From Candidatus Omnitrophota bacterium (GTDB taxonomy: Bacteria; Omnitrophota; Gorgyraeia; Zapsychrales; Zapsychraceae): 64,000 nt of DNA. Below are positions 49,238-57,928 of this stretch, piece by piece; positions within the stretch are counted from its first letter, which is position 1; every line of letters begins with the position of its first letter. The notes under the pieces were generated by a model that saw only the letters and a program-made list of their open reading frames with translations, searched no databases and was not told where the DNA came from. The DNA lies in assembly GCA_020632495.1 (NCBI GenBank), contig JACKFL010000006.1, positions 62,001-126,000 on the forward strand. Direction: 5' to 3'. Made by a program: the position numbers and the translations under genes.

Positions 49238-51232
49238 CTAATTTCTTCCGGCGGAGGCGTGTTTGATCGCGCGGAGTTTATCCGGTAACTGTGGCCGCTG
49301 TTTATCCCCGAAGCGGTTGTCTTGATACAGCCGGAAAAAATCTTCGATCATATCGATGAGCGTGTCTTGACCGGGATGATGGGTCCGCAGCCGGCGGATG
49401 AGGTCGCTGTGCGTTTCATGCATCAGCTGCCGGGTGCGGAAGTTTTTACGCAGGACCAGTTCCAGGTCATGGTAGGTCTTGATGTAATCCTTGCGGACCG
49501 GTTTTCGGCGCCGCAGCTGCTTGCGGTTGGGGGAGAAGCACCAGCGAATGAAGTACCATATCTCGCGATGGTTCCGGATAAGAACCAGCACGAACAGGAC
49601 CATCACCAGCCACACCAAAAGTTTCTCACTCTCCAGATTCTTAAAATCCGAACGAAAACGGAGGATCGCCAGGTAGATCGCGTCGGCGATACGGTTGATC
49701 GCCCGGCCGTCGTTTAAGACTCTCAGCCGGTCGGGAGGCGTCGGATCAAAACGCTGCCAGCTGAAGCTGCCGGGGTGCTGCGGGTCCGGCAGATAGGCCT
49801 CCACCCAGGCGTGGGCGTCGCGGACGCGCACGAGGAACTGTTCCTCCGCTTTCCCGATCCGCTCGGTTGCGAGAAATCCGACCGTCAACCGGCTCGGTAT
49901 GTCCGCGGCCCGCAATAAAACGGCCATGGTCGAGGCAAAGAAAGAACAGTAGACCGGCGGTCTGCGGGCCAGGATATAAATGATCCCCATTTCATTGGCC
50001 TCAAAGGAGACATCGAGCGAGTAGGTATAGTTCCTCAGGAAATGCGCTTGAATCAGACGCGCCATACGTCCCGGATCGGTCTCGTTTCCGACGATTTGTT
50101 TGAGGAACGGGCGCAGCCGTGCCTTGAACTCCGGATTGAGATAGCTGTAGTCATTCAAGTCGTCCACGCGGTTATGCACTAGGCGCGGTTCCTCATGCCG
50201 GCTGATGGTGACCTGGTGAATGCTCTTCTGAAGGCTGTACACCAGTCCCTGGCGGTCCTGTTCGTAGGGGCCGTTATAGCCGACGACGTTCTTGGTGCCG
50301 CGCGGGACGGGGACGATGTCTTTCAGGGTCACCAGCATATTCAGGGCAAGAGTCTCGTCACCGTCGGCATGTTGTTCAGGCAGGGCGTAACGCATCACAT
50401 CTTCAGGTGCGATCCACTTTCCGTCGTTGTAATCTTTAAAATATTGCGTATGCAGATAGAGGGACGCGCGATTGGCGCGGTCCACCTCGAGTACGGGACG
50501 GATGTCATTGCCGCTGATCCCGGGACCCCGTATGTCCATGACCGGGCTGAAGCTGAAGAACGGATGGCGGCGGTAGATCAAGGTGTAATCTTTGATCAAT
50601 CGCGTGTAAACGGCGTCACCGATATGAAAGGCCAGCACAAATCCCGCAAACAATCCGACGGAGATCACGGTGAATATGGTGAATAGAACTATCTTTCTCC
50701 AGAGGGCTTCCTTGGGGCGGGGCGGCAGATTGCTCGTATCACCCGTTTGGGTCATAAAGGCCCCGGCGTTGACCACGCAAAACAGCACAAAACACACGGC
50801 CGAGGCCAGGGTGAAGGCCACGTTCACCGACAAGGCCACCGTCAGCCACGGCAGCAGTTTTAGAAAGAACGCGCGGTATAAATAGCGCGGGCTGAACCAC
50901 AGAAAAAGGACCAGAAACAAGGAACCCGATTGCAGGATAAAGATGGCGTAGGACTGCATGAAGTCGGATTCATACTGTCGCGGATTGACCGTGATCCACA
51001 TCCAGCCCAGGAGCAGGGATACACTCATCGCCGTCGCCCAGGAAAATTTGTTCTCGAGGGGCTGATTTTTCTTTTGGTTTTTGCTGACCTGTTTGATCGT
51101 GACCAGGACAATAAGGAAACAGGCCGCCGGCAGGATATAATCGCCCTGGCAGGTGGCATATACCAGCCAGGCGGTACCCAGGATGCCCAAGGTGCGGGGG
51201 AGATCGAAGTGGTATGTCAGGGCCTGCATCAT
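49238..51232 (-). CDS. TgpA-like transglutaminase, membrane
   Basis: A 664-residue protein with about six membrane helices in the first 200 residues, a periplasmic transglutaminase-like domain, and a membrane helix near residue 545 followed by a cytoplasmic tail. The catalytic triad is Cys in VYCSFFAST (about residue 426), His in DAHAWVEAYL (about 473) and Asp in RFDPTPP (about 495). It has the TgpA-like organisation (DUF3488 plus transglutaminase). It is the last gene of the MoxR-DUF58-TgpA operon, and overlaps the DUF58 stop by four bases. Confidence 0.88.
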   Translation of the reverse strand: MMQALTYHFDLPRTLGILGTAWLVYATCQGDYILPAACFLIVLVTIKQVSKNQKKNQPLENKFSWATAMSVSLLLGWMWITVNPRQYESDFMQSYAIFILQSGSLFLVLFLWFSPRYLYRAFFLKLLPWLTVALSVNVAFTLASAVCFVLFCVVNAGAFMTQTGDTSNLPPRPKEALWRKIVLFTIFTVISVGLFAGFVLAFHIGDAVYTRLIKDYTLIYRRHPFFSFSPVMDIRGPGISGNDIRPVLEVDRANRASLYLHTQYFKDYNDGKWIAPEDVMRYALPEQHADGDETLALNMLVTLKDIVPVPRGTKNVVGYNGPYEQDRQGLVYSLQKSIHQVTISRHEEPRLVHNRVDDLNDYSYLNPEFKARLRPFLKQIVGNETDPGRMARLIQAHFLRNYTYSLDVSFEANEMGIIYILARRPPVYCSFFASTMAVLLRAADIPSRLTVGFLATERIGKAEEQFLVRVRDAHAWVEAYLPDPQHPGSFSWQRFDPTPPDRLRVLNDGRAINRIADAIYLAILRFRSDFKNLESEKLLVWLVMVLFVLVLIRNHREIWYFIRWCFSPNRKQLRRRKPVRKDYIKTYHDLELVLRKNFRTRQLMHETHSDLIRRLRTHHPGQDTLIDMIEDFFRLYQDNRFGDKQRPQLPDKLRAIKHASAGRN

Positions 51233-52473
51233 GCGACGAGTACCTTGGGATTGATATCCCGTACCAGGGTTACGTCAAGATCCGGAGTTTCGCGAAGTTC
51301 GTTCGGGTTGACGATCAAAATGCGTAAGGTCACCCCGGCGCTGCGCAATGCGTGACACAGTCCGGAGCGCGTTTTGTCCCAGTCGGAGAGGATGATAATG
51401 GCGGTGGAAACTGTATGCGCCGTTTTCATCAGCTGTGCCTCGAGCACGCCGAAGTCCACTGTATTGACGACGGGTGTGCCCGCCATGATGTGCAGGATCT
51501 CTTCCTGATACGTATACGGATTGCCGCGTTGAAATTGGTACAGCTTGTCGCCGTTGGCGAAAAGGTCGACCAAGAAACCTTTGTTGGCCAAGGCGTCGGT
51601 GATCCCGGCGGCCAGGGAAATGCGGTGTTCCAGCCATTCGGTCCGGTCGCGGCGATCCGACTCGATATCGAGGATCAAGGCCGTCTTCACGTAATATTCG
51701 TCGATGTACTCCTTCACGATCAACTTGCCGGTGTGCGCATAACTCGGCCAATGGATGTCCCGCAGGCGGTCGCCCTGGCGATATTCCCGGGTGCTGAAAA
51801 ATTCGTTGGAATCCCCGATGGTGGAACTGATGGTCACACCGCCGGGCTGATAGATGTTTTTCATCGGGATCCGGAAGCGGGATTGCGAGACATAAGCCGG
51901 GTGGACCACCAGCGGTTGTTCCGCTCCAGCCTTGACCGGCCAGCGCACGATGTTGGAAGGATAGGCGCTGCCGACAAACAGCCGCGGCAGCTTGTAGATA
52001 CCGCGCATCGGACACTGGATCACCAGGCTGACCGTCGCCGACTGTCCCGGGGCCAGGTAGGCCACTTCATTCTTGTAAGCGGGATTCTCAAAGGCAAAAT
52101 ACAAACCGTAGGGAAGGACCCCTTCATTGACCGCCAGGTTCTTTACGGGACGGCGGCCGACATTCTTGACGGTCACTTCATAGACCATAAACGAACCGGC
52201 GGTCGGGGGATCAGGGAGCGTCCGGTACAATTCGACCTTCGGGATGAAGAACAGCGAGAAAATTACCGACGTGATCATCAGCGCCAGGATGACGCATGTC
52301 AGTAAGTACGCGGAGATATGCAGGCCCGGTGACGCGATACCGGTGCTGATGAACAGGGCGGTAATCAGGATAATCCCGATCGGCGTCAACCATGAATAAC
52401 TCAGGGCCGTGAATATTTTGATGAAGTAATGGTCACGCGCGGGCAGAAAAAATGACCAGCGCGGATTGCGCAT
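51229..52473 (-). CDS. DUF58 protein
   Basis: A 414-residue protein with two N-terminal membrane helices and a DUF58 domain ('SNEFFSTREYRQGDRLRDIHWPSYAHTGKLIVKEY', 'LILDIESDRRD'), which has a von Willebrand factor A-like fold downstream. DUF58 proteins almost always accompany MoxR AAA ATPases and often transglutaminase genes. It may tether the ATPase to the membrane and present a substrate. Start overlaps the MoxR stop by one base. Confidence 0.9.
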   Translation of the reverse strand: MRNPRWSFFLPARDHYFIKIFTALSYSWLTPIGIILITALFISTGIASPGLHISAYLLTCVILALMITSVIFSLFFIPKVELYRTLPDPPTAGSFMVYEVTVKNVGRRPVKNLAVNEGVLPYGLYFAFENPAYKNEVAYLAPGQSATVSLVIQCPMRGIYKLPRLFVGSAYPSNIVRWPVKAGAEQPLVVHPAYVSQSRFRIPMKNIYQPGGVTISSTIGDSNEFFSTREYRQGDRLRDIHWPSYAHTGKLIVKEYIDEYYVKTALILDIESDRRDRTEWLEHRISLAAGITDALANKGFLVDLFANGDKLYQFQRGNPYTYQEEILHIMAGTPVVNTVDFGVLEAQLMKTAHTVSTAIIILSDWDKTRSGLCHALRSAGVTLRILIVNPNELRETPDLDVTLVRDINPKVLVA

Positions 52474-53420
52474 CAGCGGGGGACCTTTACGGAGTTCAGG
52501 ATGTCGTGAATGATCTTTTCACGCGTCACACCGCCGTACTGAGCCTTGGTATCCAACAGGACGCGGTGCGACAGGACGTTGACGGCCAGTGTCTTGACAT
52601 CCTCGGGGATAACATAGTCCCGTTCATAGAAGAGGGCCCGCGAACGGACCATACGGGCATACAGCAGCGCGCCGCGCGTCGATACTCCCAGGCTGATCTG
52701 CGGATTGCGCCGAGTCTCCTGAACGATTTCCATCAGATAATTGCTGACTGATTCTTCGATCCGGATGTGATCGACCAGTTCGCGCAACCGGACGAGGTCC
52801 TCAAGCGTGACCACCGAATCGATTTGATTGACCGGGTCCGAGGTGGTCCGGTCGATGATCAGCCGTTCTTCGAGATCCCGCGGCGGATAACCCAGGTCGA
52901 GCTGCAGCATAAAGCGGTCGAGCTGCGCCTCGGGCAGCGGATAAGTCCCGTGATATTCCACCGGGTTTTGCGTGGCCAGAACTACAAACGGGAGCGGCAG
53001 GACATGGCTGGTCCCGTCAATGGTCACCTGCTTTTCACTCATCGATTCCAGCAGCGCCGACTGGGTCCGCGGGGAGGCCCGGTTGATTTCGTCGGCAAGC
53101 ACGATGTTGGCAAAAAGCGGCCCTTTCTTGAACGAGAATGTGCTGTCGGACTGGTTGAAAATGTTGATTCCCGTGATGTCGGTGGGCAACAGGTCCGGCG
53201 TGAACTGAATCCGGGAGAAGGACCCGTCGATGGTCTTGGCCAGAGAACGCGCCAGTGTCGTCTTGCCGATCCCGGGGATGTCTTCAATCAGGATATGCCC
53301 CGAGGCGACCAGCGCGAGGATGACGAGTTCAATCTTTTCTTCTTTACCGTGAATGACCTGCCCCAGATTGGCGGCGGCCGATTTCATGAGTTGACAGGCG
53401 TTACTGATTGGAAGGTCCAT
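52473..53420 (-). CDS. MoxR-family AAA ATPase
   Basis: A 315-residue AAA+ ATPase: Walker A 'EDIPGIGKTTLARSLA', Walker B 'VLADEINRASPRTQSALLESM', sensor 1 'ATQNP', Arg fingers in the lid. MoxR proteins act as assembly chaperones for metal or complex proteins. The start has a possible promoter on the minus strand with -10 TATACT (plus-strand 53458-53463). First gene of the three-gene set. Confidence 0.93.
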   Translation of the reverse strand: MDLPISNACQLMKSAAANLGQVIHGKEEKIELVILALVASGHILIEDIPGIGKTTLARSLAKTIDGSFSRIQFTPDLLPTDITGINIFNQSDSTFSFKKGPLFANIVLADEINRASPRTQSALLESMSEKQVTIDGTSHVLPLPFVVLATQNPVEYHGTYPLPEAQLDRFMLQLDLGYPPRDLEERLIIDRTTSDPVNQIDSVVTLEDLVRLRELVDHIRIEESVSNYLMEIVQETRRNPQISLGVSTRGALLYARMVRSRALFYERDYVIPEDVKTLAVNVLSHRVLLDTKAQYGGVTREKIIHDILNSVKVPR

Positions 53421-53465
53421 GCGATTCCTTTGCTGGCGGACAGATCCGCTTCCGTAAAGTATATA

Positions 53466-55100
53466 TCATTCGCGCCCGTTTTTTAAGTCCCGGTCCGGAC
53501 TTTTTGACGGGCGGCCGGTGATTTGTTCGAGCTCCTCGGCCGCGCTTCTCAGGTAACGGTCGATCTCAAGGGCTTTATTAAGAAAAAAGATCGCGGCACG
53601 GTATTGCCGGGTTTTATGGTAAATATGGCCGAGGTAATAGTAGGTTTGAGCGTCGCGCGGGTCGTACTCGAGAACCTGCATGAAATAAGCCTCGGCCAGC
53701 GAGAATTTCTCCTGTTTTAAGGCGATAATTCCCAAGTTTCCCAAGACGACATTTTGCTTGTACGGCGTGCGGGCCGCCCGCAGAAAATAGCGCTGGGCCA
53801 GTCCGTAGCGACCCCGGCTGAGATAGTCGTGTCCGAGCCAGAAATTCGGCCAGAAATTATCCGGCGATACGCTGAGCCAGTAGGTGCAGTACAAATGCTC
53901 CGAGCTCCAGCGCGTGTTCTGCCGCTGGGAGGCCAGGACAAAGACAACGGTTAAGATCACCGCCGCACAGGTGCGCAGGGCGATGCGGCAGCGTCCGATC
54001 AGATGACCGAGGCAGACGAAGAATCCGACCGATGAGAAAAACAGCCAGTGTGGCTGGATGACAAACCCCAGAAAAGGCCGCGAGAAACAAGCCAGGGCCA
54101 CCGGCAGGCAACCGATTACCATCCAGGCGATCCCGAATCGGTATGCCGACGGAACGCGGCGGTTGAGGAACAGCCAGGCAGTTATGCCGACAGCCGCGGC
54201 CAGGACGGCCAGCCACCACCACGGCGCGTCGGGGTCCAGCGGTGCGTTCCAGGCGAGGACGATCCCGTCGTGATAGAAATAGCTGCCGAAGTACCACGCC
54301 AGAAGTTTGGTATAGTGAATGAGATAGCCGGCAAAATCGATCCGGAATTCCGCAATGTTGCCGACGACATTCGCCTTGGCTGACAGCAGCAGCGAGCGGG
54401 TAACGATGAACAAGGCGACGATACCCGCCGGCGGGAGCGCGGCGATGAACGTCCTTTTCAGCGAAAGGCCGCGGCCGAAATAGAGGGCGGCGGCCAGATA
54501 GAGCGGGAAGGCGACCGCGACTTCATGTGAGAATAACGCCAGCACCAACCACACGGCGCTGACGATCAGATTGTGCCGCGGATTGTCATCGGCGAGATAA
54601 CGGAGGTACTTGATCAGCGCCACATGGACCGCCAGGATCAGGAACGGAAACGAGGTCGCGTTCTTGTAATTGACCGCGACCCCGTTGATCGGATGCGTCA
54701 GGAAAAACAAGACGGCAAGGTATGCCTCGACCGGCCGGCCGAAGAGCAGGTTCAGCAAACGGTACAGGGCGCAACCGGACAGAACATATAAAAGCAGGCT
54801 CAGGAGATGATAACCCACCGGTTTGTCGCCGAAGAAGACAAAGGTCGTGAAATTGAAGAAATCCGTGACCGGCCGCAGGTATACCTGATTGCGCAGCGTC
54901 TCCGGATCGAAAGGGGCGAATCCTTTGGTGCGGAAGTCGGCATTTTCCAGGACACGGGGAAAGTCGTCCATCAGAAATCCGTTTTGTAGACTACTACCGT
55001 AGGTCAGCAGGCCGATGACCAGGAAAGAAAGTGCCGCCCAGACAAAACGGTCGTTGCCGGTGCCGGACAGAGACAGAGGTTTTCGAGATATATTACTCAT
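53466..55100 (-). CDS. TMTC-like GT-C glycosyltransferase with TPR
   Basis: A 544-residue protein with about eleven membrane helices and a C-terminal TPR array (about 430-540; 'NFWLGHDYLSRGRYGLAQRYFLRAA', 'LGNLGIIALKQEKFSLAEAYFMQ', 'YYLGHIYHKTRQYRAAIFFLNKALE'). The first loop contains NGFLMDDFPRVLENADF, the DD-containing motif of TMTC-type protein O-mannosyltransferases (DUF1736 architecture in eukaryotes). GT-C membrane domain plus TPR tail is that same architecture. The donor would be a polyprenyl-phosphate sugar. Its start overlaps the end of its paralogue by eight bases. Confidence 0.75.
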   Translation of the reverse strand: MSNISRKPLSLSGTGNDRFVWAALSFLVIGLLTYGSSLQNGFLMDDFPRVLENADFRTKGFAPFDPETLRNQVYLRPVTDFFNFTTFVFFGDKPVGYHLLSLLLYVLSGCALYRLLNLLFGRPVEAYLAVLFFLTHPINGVAVNYKNATSFPFLILAVHVALIKYLRYLADDNPRHNLIVSAVWLVLALFSHEVAVAFPLYLAAALYFGRGLSLKRTFIAALPPAGIVALFIVTRSLLLSAKANVVGNIAEFRIDFAGYLIHYTKLLAWYFGSYFYHDGIVLAWNAPLDPDAPWWWLAVLAAAVGITAWLFLNRRVPSAYRFGIAWMVIGCLPVALACFSRPFLGFVIQPHWLFFSSVGFFVCLGHLIGRCRIALRTCAAVILTVVFVLASQRQNTRWSSEHLYCTYWLSVSPDNFWPNFWLGHDYLSRGRYGLAQRYFLRAARTPYKQNVVLGNLGIIALKQEKFSLAEAYFMQVLEYDPRDAQTYYYLGHIYHKTRQYRAAIFFLNKALEIDRYLRSAAEELEQITGRPSKSPDRDLKNGRE

Positions 55101-56685
55101 GGGACTCCAGGTACCGGCGGACCTTTTCCAGGCTGTCGCGCACAGTCGTCGATTCCGGATCGAACTTCTGCGCCCGTAATAACAATTCCTCCGCTCGCCG
55201 GGCGTTGCCCAGGGCGAAGTAGCTCATGGCGGCGTTGTGATGGACCGCAGACGAGTCAGGGTTCCAGCGGTGGGCCTGATTATAGTAGCCGATGGCCTTG
55301 TCGTAAAATCCGTTTTGATGATAGATGTTGCCGAGGTTATAGTACACCTCCCAATCGATGTAGCCGCCGGTCAGGGCTCGGCAATAAAGTGTCGCCGCCA
55401 GCTGATGGTTGCCTTCCTTGTGATAAATCAATGCCAGCCAGAAATTGGGCAAGTCAGCCGACGGATCATGGGCCAGCCAGTACTGGAGATAAGGCCGTTC
55501 ATACTGCCAGCGCAAGGTGTACGTATTGGTAAAATAACCCAAGAAAAGGACCACACACCCCAAGCCGGCTTTCCAGATACGGTCGGACAGGCGCGTTTCG
55601 CGCAGGCGGATCATCAGTCGGGCAGTCAGTCCGAAGAATCCTACGGAAGAGGCGATGAACCAGTGCGGTTCAATGCCGATGCCGGAAGACGGATGGACAA
55701 AGGACGTGGCCGCCAGCATGATGAAACCGCACACGAACCACAGGATCAGGAACAAATCAATACTCTTACGCCACGAACGGCGGAAGATCCATATCAACGC
55801 ACCGGCGGCGGCCAGCGGCGACAATAACCACGGGAGGCTGATGTGCGTCTGGTCAGCAACCCGGAGGTTCCAGAGGATACCCTCCGGCCAGAAGAGTTTG
55901 CCGGTATACAGCGCGATATTGCGGATGATGGTGCACAACAGGGACCCAACGGTGACACCGTTCTCCTCGGTGATATAGCCGGTCAATCCGATGACGTCCA
56001 TGGTGTTGCTGACGAATGTCAGGCGGAAGATCAGATAAGCCAACGCGATCAAAAGGTACGGAAAGGTATGCAGGACGGCGGTCCGCCATCCGCTCCCGCG
56101 CAGCTGCCAGGCATAGAGAAAGACATACACCGGCAGGCACAAGGTGATCTCGTGCACGAGAAAACTCAGCGCAAAAAACAGACCGCTTAAGATCAGCAGG
56201 TCCCAGCGCTGCCGCCGTTCGAAGAAATCGGTATAGCACAGCAGGCTGAGCAGAAAGAACGTGGCATACGGCATCACGGGCATGGCCACGTACAGGACGG
56301 GCGTGGAATTGATCGGATGCACGCAGAAGAGGATGGAGGCGAGCAGGCCGGTGCCGGTATGGGACGTAATATTCTTGACCAGCAGAAAGACCAGGACGCC
56401 GGTCAGGGCCAGGCAAATGATATTGATCAGCCGGTGCGGCAGCATGTTTTCACCGAACCGCTGATAGGTCCAAGAATCGTAAATCCGCGTCAGCGGGCGG
56501 TAGAAATTGTCGTCGGCGCGGGGAAGAAGGGCGTCTTTCATGGCGCCTGCCGGAACTCGGAACGATGAACTGAGCAGATAGGCGGTATCTTCGTGCATAA
56601 ACTCACCGCGCAGTCCGTTGCGGTAGGTCAACAGCGAGATGCCGATAAGGATAATAAAGATCGCCAGGGAAATCCGCATGGGCAA
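55093..56685 (-). CDS. Second TMTC-like GT-C glycosyltransferase with TPR
   Basis: A 530-residue paralogue of the next gene with the same plan: about eleven membrane helices and a TPR tail ('LALIYHKEGNHQLAATLYCRALTGG', 'YNLGNIYHQNGFYDKAIGYYNQA', 'HNAAMSYFALGNARRAEELLLRAQ'). The first loop reads GEFMHEDTAYLLSSSF, so the acidic pair is ED rather than DD. The two genes form a tandem duplication with diverged active sites, perhaps with different acceptors. Membrane topology places the loop outside the inner membrane. Confidence 0.75.
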   Translation of the reverse strand: MPMRISLAIFIILIGISLLTYRNGLRGEFMHEDTAYLLSSSFRVPAGAMKDALLPRADDNFYRPLTRIYDSWTYQRFGENMLPHRLINIICLALTGVLVFLLVKNITSHTGTGLLASILFCVHPINSTPVLYVAMPVMPYATFFLLSLLCYTDFFERRQRWDLLILSGLFFALSFLVHEITLCLPVYVFLYAWQLRGSGWRTAVLHTFPYLLIALAYLIFRLTFVSNTMDVIGLTGYITEENGVTVGSLLCTIIRNIALYTGKLFWPEGILWNLRVADQTHISLPWLLSPLAAAGALIWIFRRSWRKSIDLFLILWFVCGFIMLAATSFVHPSSGIGIEPHWFIASSVGFFGLTARLMIRLRETRLSDRIWKAGLGCVVLFLGYFTNTYTLRWQYERPYLQYWLAHDPSADLPNFWLALIYHKEGNHQLAATLYCRALTGGYIDWEVYYNLGNIYHQNGFYDKAIGYYNQAHRWNPDSSAVHHNAAMSYFALGNARRAEELLLRAQKFDPESTTVRDSLEKVRRYLESHE

Positions 56686-56703
56686 AAGACGGGTACCGGG
56701 GGA

Positions 56704-57762
56704 CTATTCGTCCGTCGACAAAGACTTGATGTCACCGGACATTAACTGGGCGATGGTCTGGGTATACTCGATTTTCTCCAGGATAATCTTCACCACCGCG
56801 GCTATCGGTGAGGCGAGGAACATCCCCACAATTCCCCACATCATACCGAAGAAGACCAATGACATCAATATCACCACCGGATGCAGCTGCAGCGAGTCGC
56901 CCAGGATCTTCGGCTGCAGGATATTTCCGATTCCGAGCTGGATGACGGTCGGGATCACGAACACCAGGACCTTGACCCACGTCGCCATTTCCGGATCAAG
57001 CAGGGCGACCGGAATCGGCAGCAGGGTGGCCACGATGGAACCGATATTCGGGATAAAATTGAGCAGGATCGTCAGAATTCCGAAGACAAAGGCGAACTTC
57101 ACACCCAGTATCATCAGCGCCACCCCCACCAGGACTCCGGTGAGCGTCGACACGAAAAACATCGCCCCGATAAAACGCTTGATGCGTGATTCGATGCTAT
57201 GCAGGATACTGCCTTCTTTATGTTGAGGAGGTTGTTTCCCGAGCAGCAAGAAGATCATGAAGATCAGGACCAGAAACCCGCTGGATAAAACACTGACTAG
57301 GGTGCTGGCCAGTCCTTTCATCATATTGCCCACGGTATTGGCCGAGGTCTCCAAAAAACGTTTGGTGACTTCTTCCTTTTCCATGCCGAAGCGTTCCAGC
57401 GGCAGTTTGTCCACGGTGTCGCTGAGCAGCTGCCGCACCGTGCTGGGATAGTCCGAGGCATAGGACGTGATTTGCCCTATGGAGGCCGATATCATCAGAA
57501 AGAACATGGAAATCAGCAGGAACCCGAGCATGATGGTGAGGAGGATGGCCAGCTTGCGCGGGCACTTCAGGAACTTCATCAGAAAATCGATGACGGGCGT
57601 CAGCATCATAGTAAAGAACATCGATAGGATGAAGGGAATGAGGACCGGTTTGAGGTAGTACATCCCTACGCAGATCGCGAACGTGCTCAGGATGAACAGG
57701 CAAATCGTCTGAAAACGGTACTCTTTGGGTGAAATTTCCATACGGGCACTATTATAATCCAT
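56704..57762 (-). CDS. AI-2E family transporter (PerM-like)
   Basis: A 352-residue AI-2E/PerM family protein: eight or so membrane helices in the pattern of the family ('LIPFILSMFFTMMLTPVIDFLMKFLKCPRKLAILLTIML', 'ISASIGQITSY', 'LTGVLVGVALMILGVKFAFVFGILTILLNFIPNIGSIVATLLPIPVALL'). Members move quorum signals, sodium or polyisoprenoids; the substrate here is not known. Two start readings exist. 57762 has AAGGGG as ribosome site; but TGGACA-N16-TATAAT on this strand sits so that the ATG at 57741 would be leaderless. Confidence 0.85.
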   Translation of the reverse strand: MDYNSARMEISPKEYRFQTICLFILSTFAICVGMYYLKPVLIPFILSMFFTMMLTPVIDFLMKFLKCPRKLAILLTIMLGFLLISMFFLMISASIGQITSYASDYPSTVRQLLSDTVDKLPLERFGMEKEEVTKRFLETSANTVGNMMKGLASTLVSVLSSGFLVLIFMIFLLLGKQPPQHKEGSILHSIESRIKRFIGAMFFVSTLTGVLVGVALMILGVKFAFVFGILTILLNFIPNIGSIVATLLPIPVALLDPEMATWVKVLVFVIPTVIQLGIGNILQPKILGDSLQLHPVVILMSLVFFGMMWGIVGMFLASPIAAVVKIILEKIEYTQTIAQLMSGDIKSLSTDE

Positions 57763-57847
57763 TTTTGCCCCTTGTCCACCGCCAATTCTTCCGCGTTTTT
57801 AACTCCAACTATAGGCCTCTCAAGGTTTTAGGCCTGGAGAATAATGG

Positions 57848-57876
57848 TTGACATAAGTCGGAGGGCCTGATAAGAT
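57848..57876 (+). promoter_or_regulatory. Promoter of the 57929 gene
   Basis: TTGACA (57848-57853), 17-base spacer, TAAGAT (57871-57876). A CCCC-GT-GGGG hairpin follows at about 57884-57893 in the leader. The rest of the gap 57763-57928 contains two AGGCCT repeats. Confidence 0.7.
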
Positions 57877-57928
57877 TCCCTACCCCGTGGGGGAATAAAA
57901 TTCCGTATGGTCTGGAATACCAAGTACT

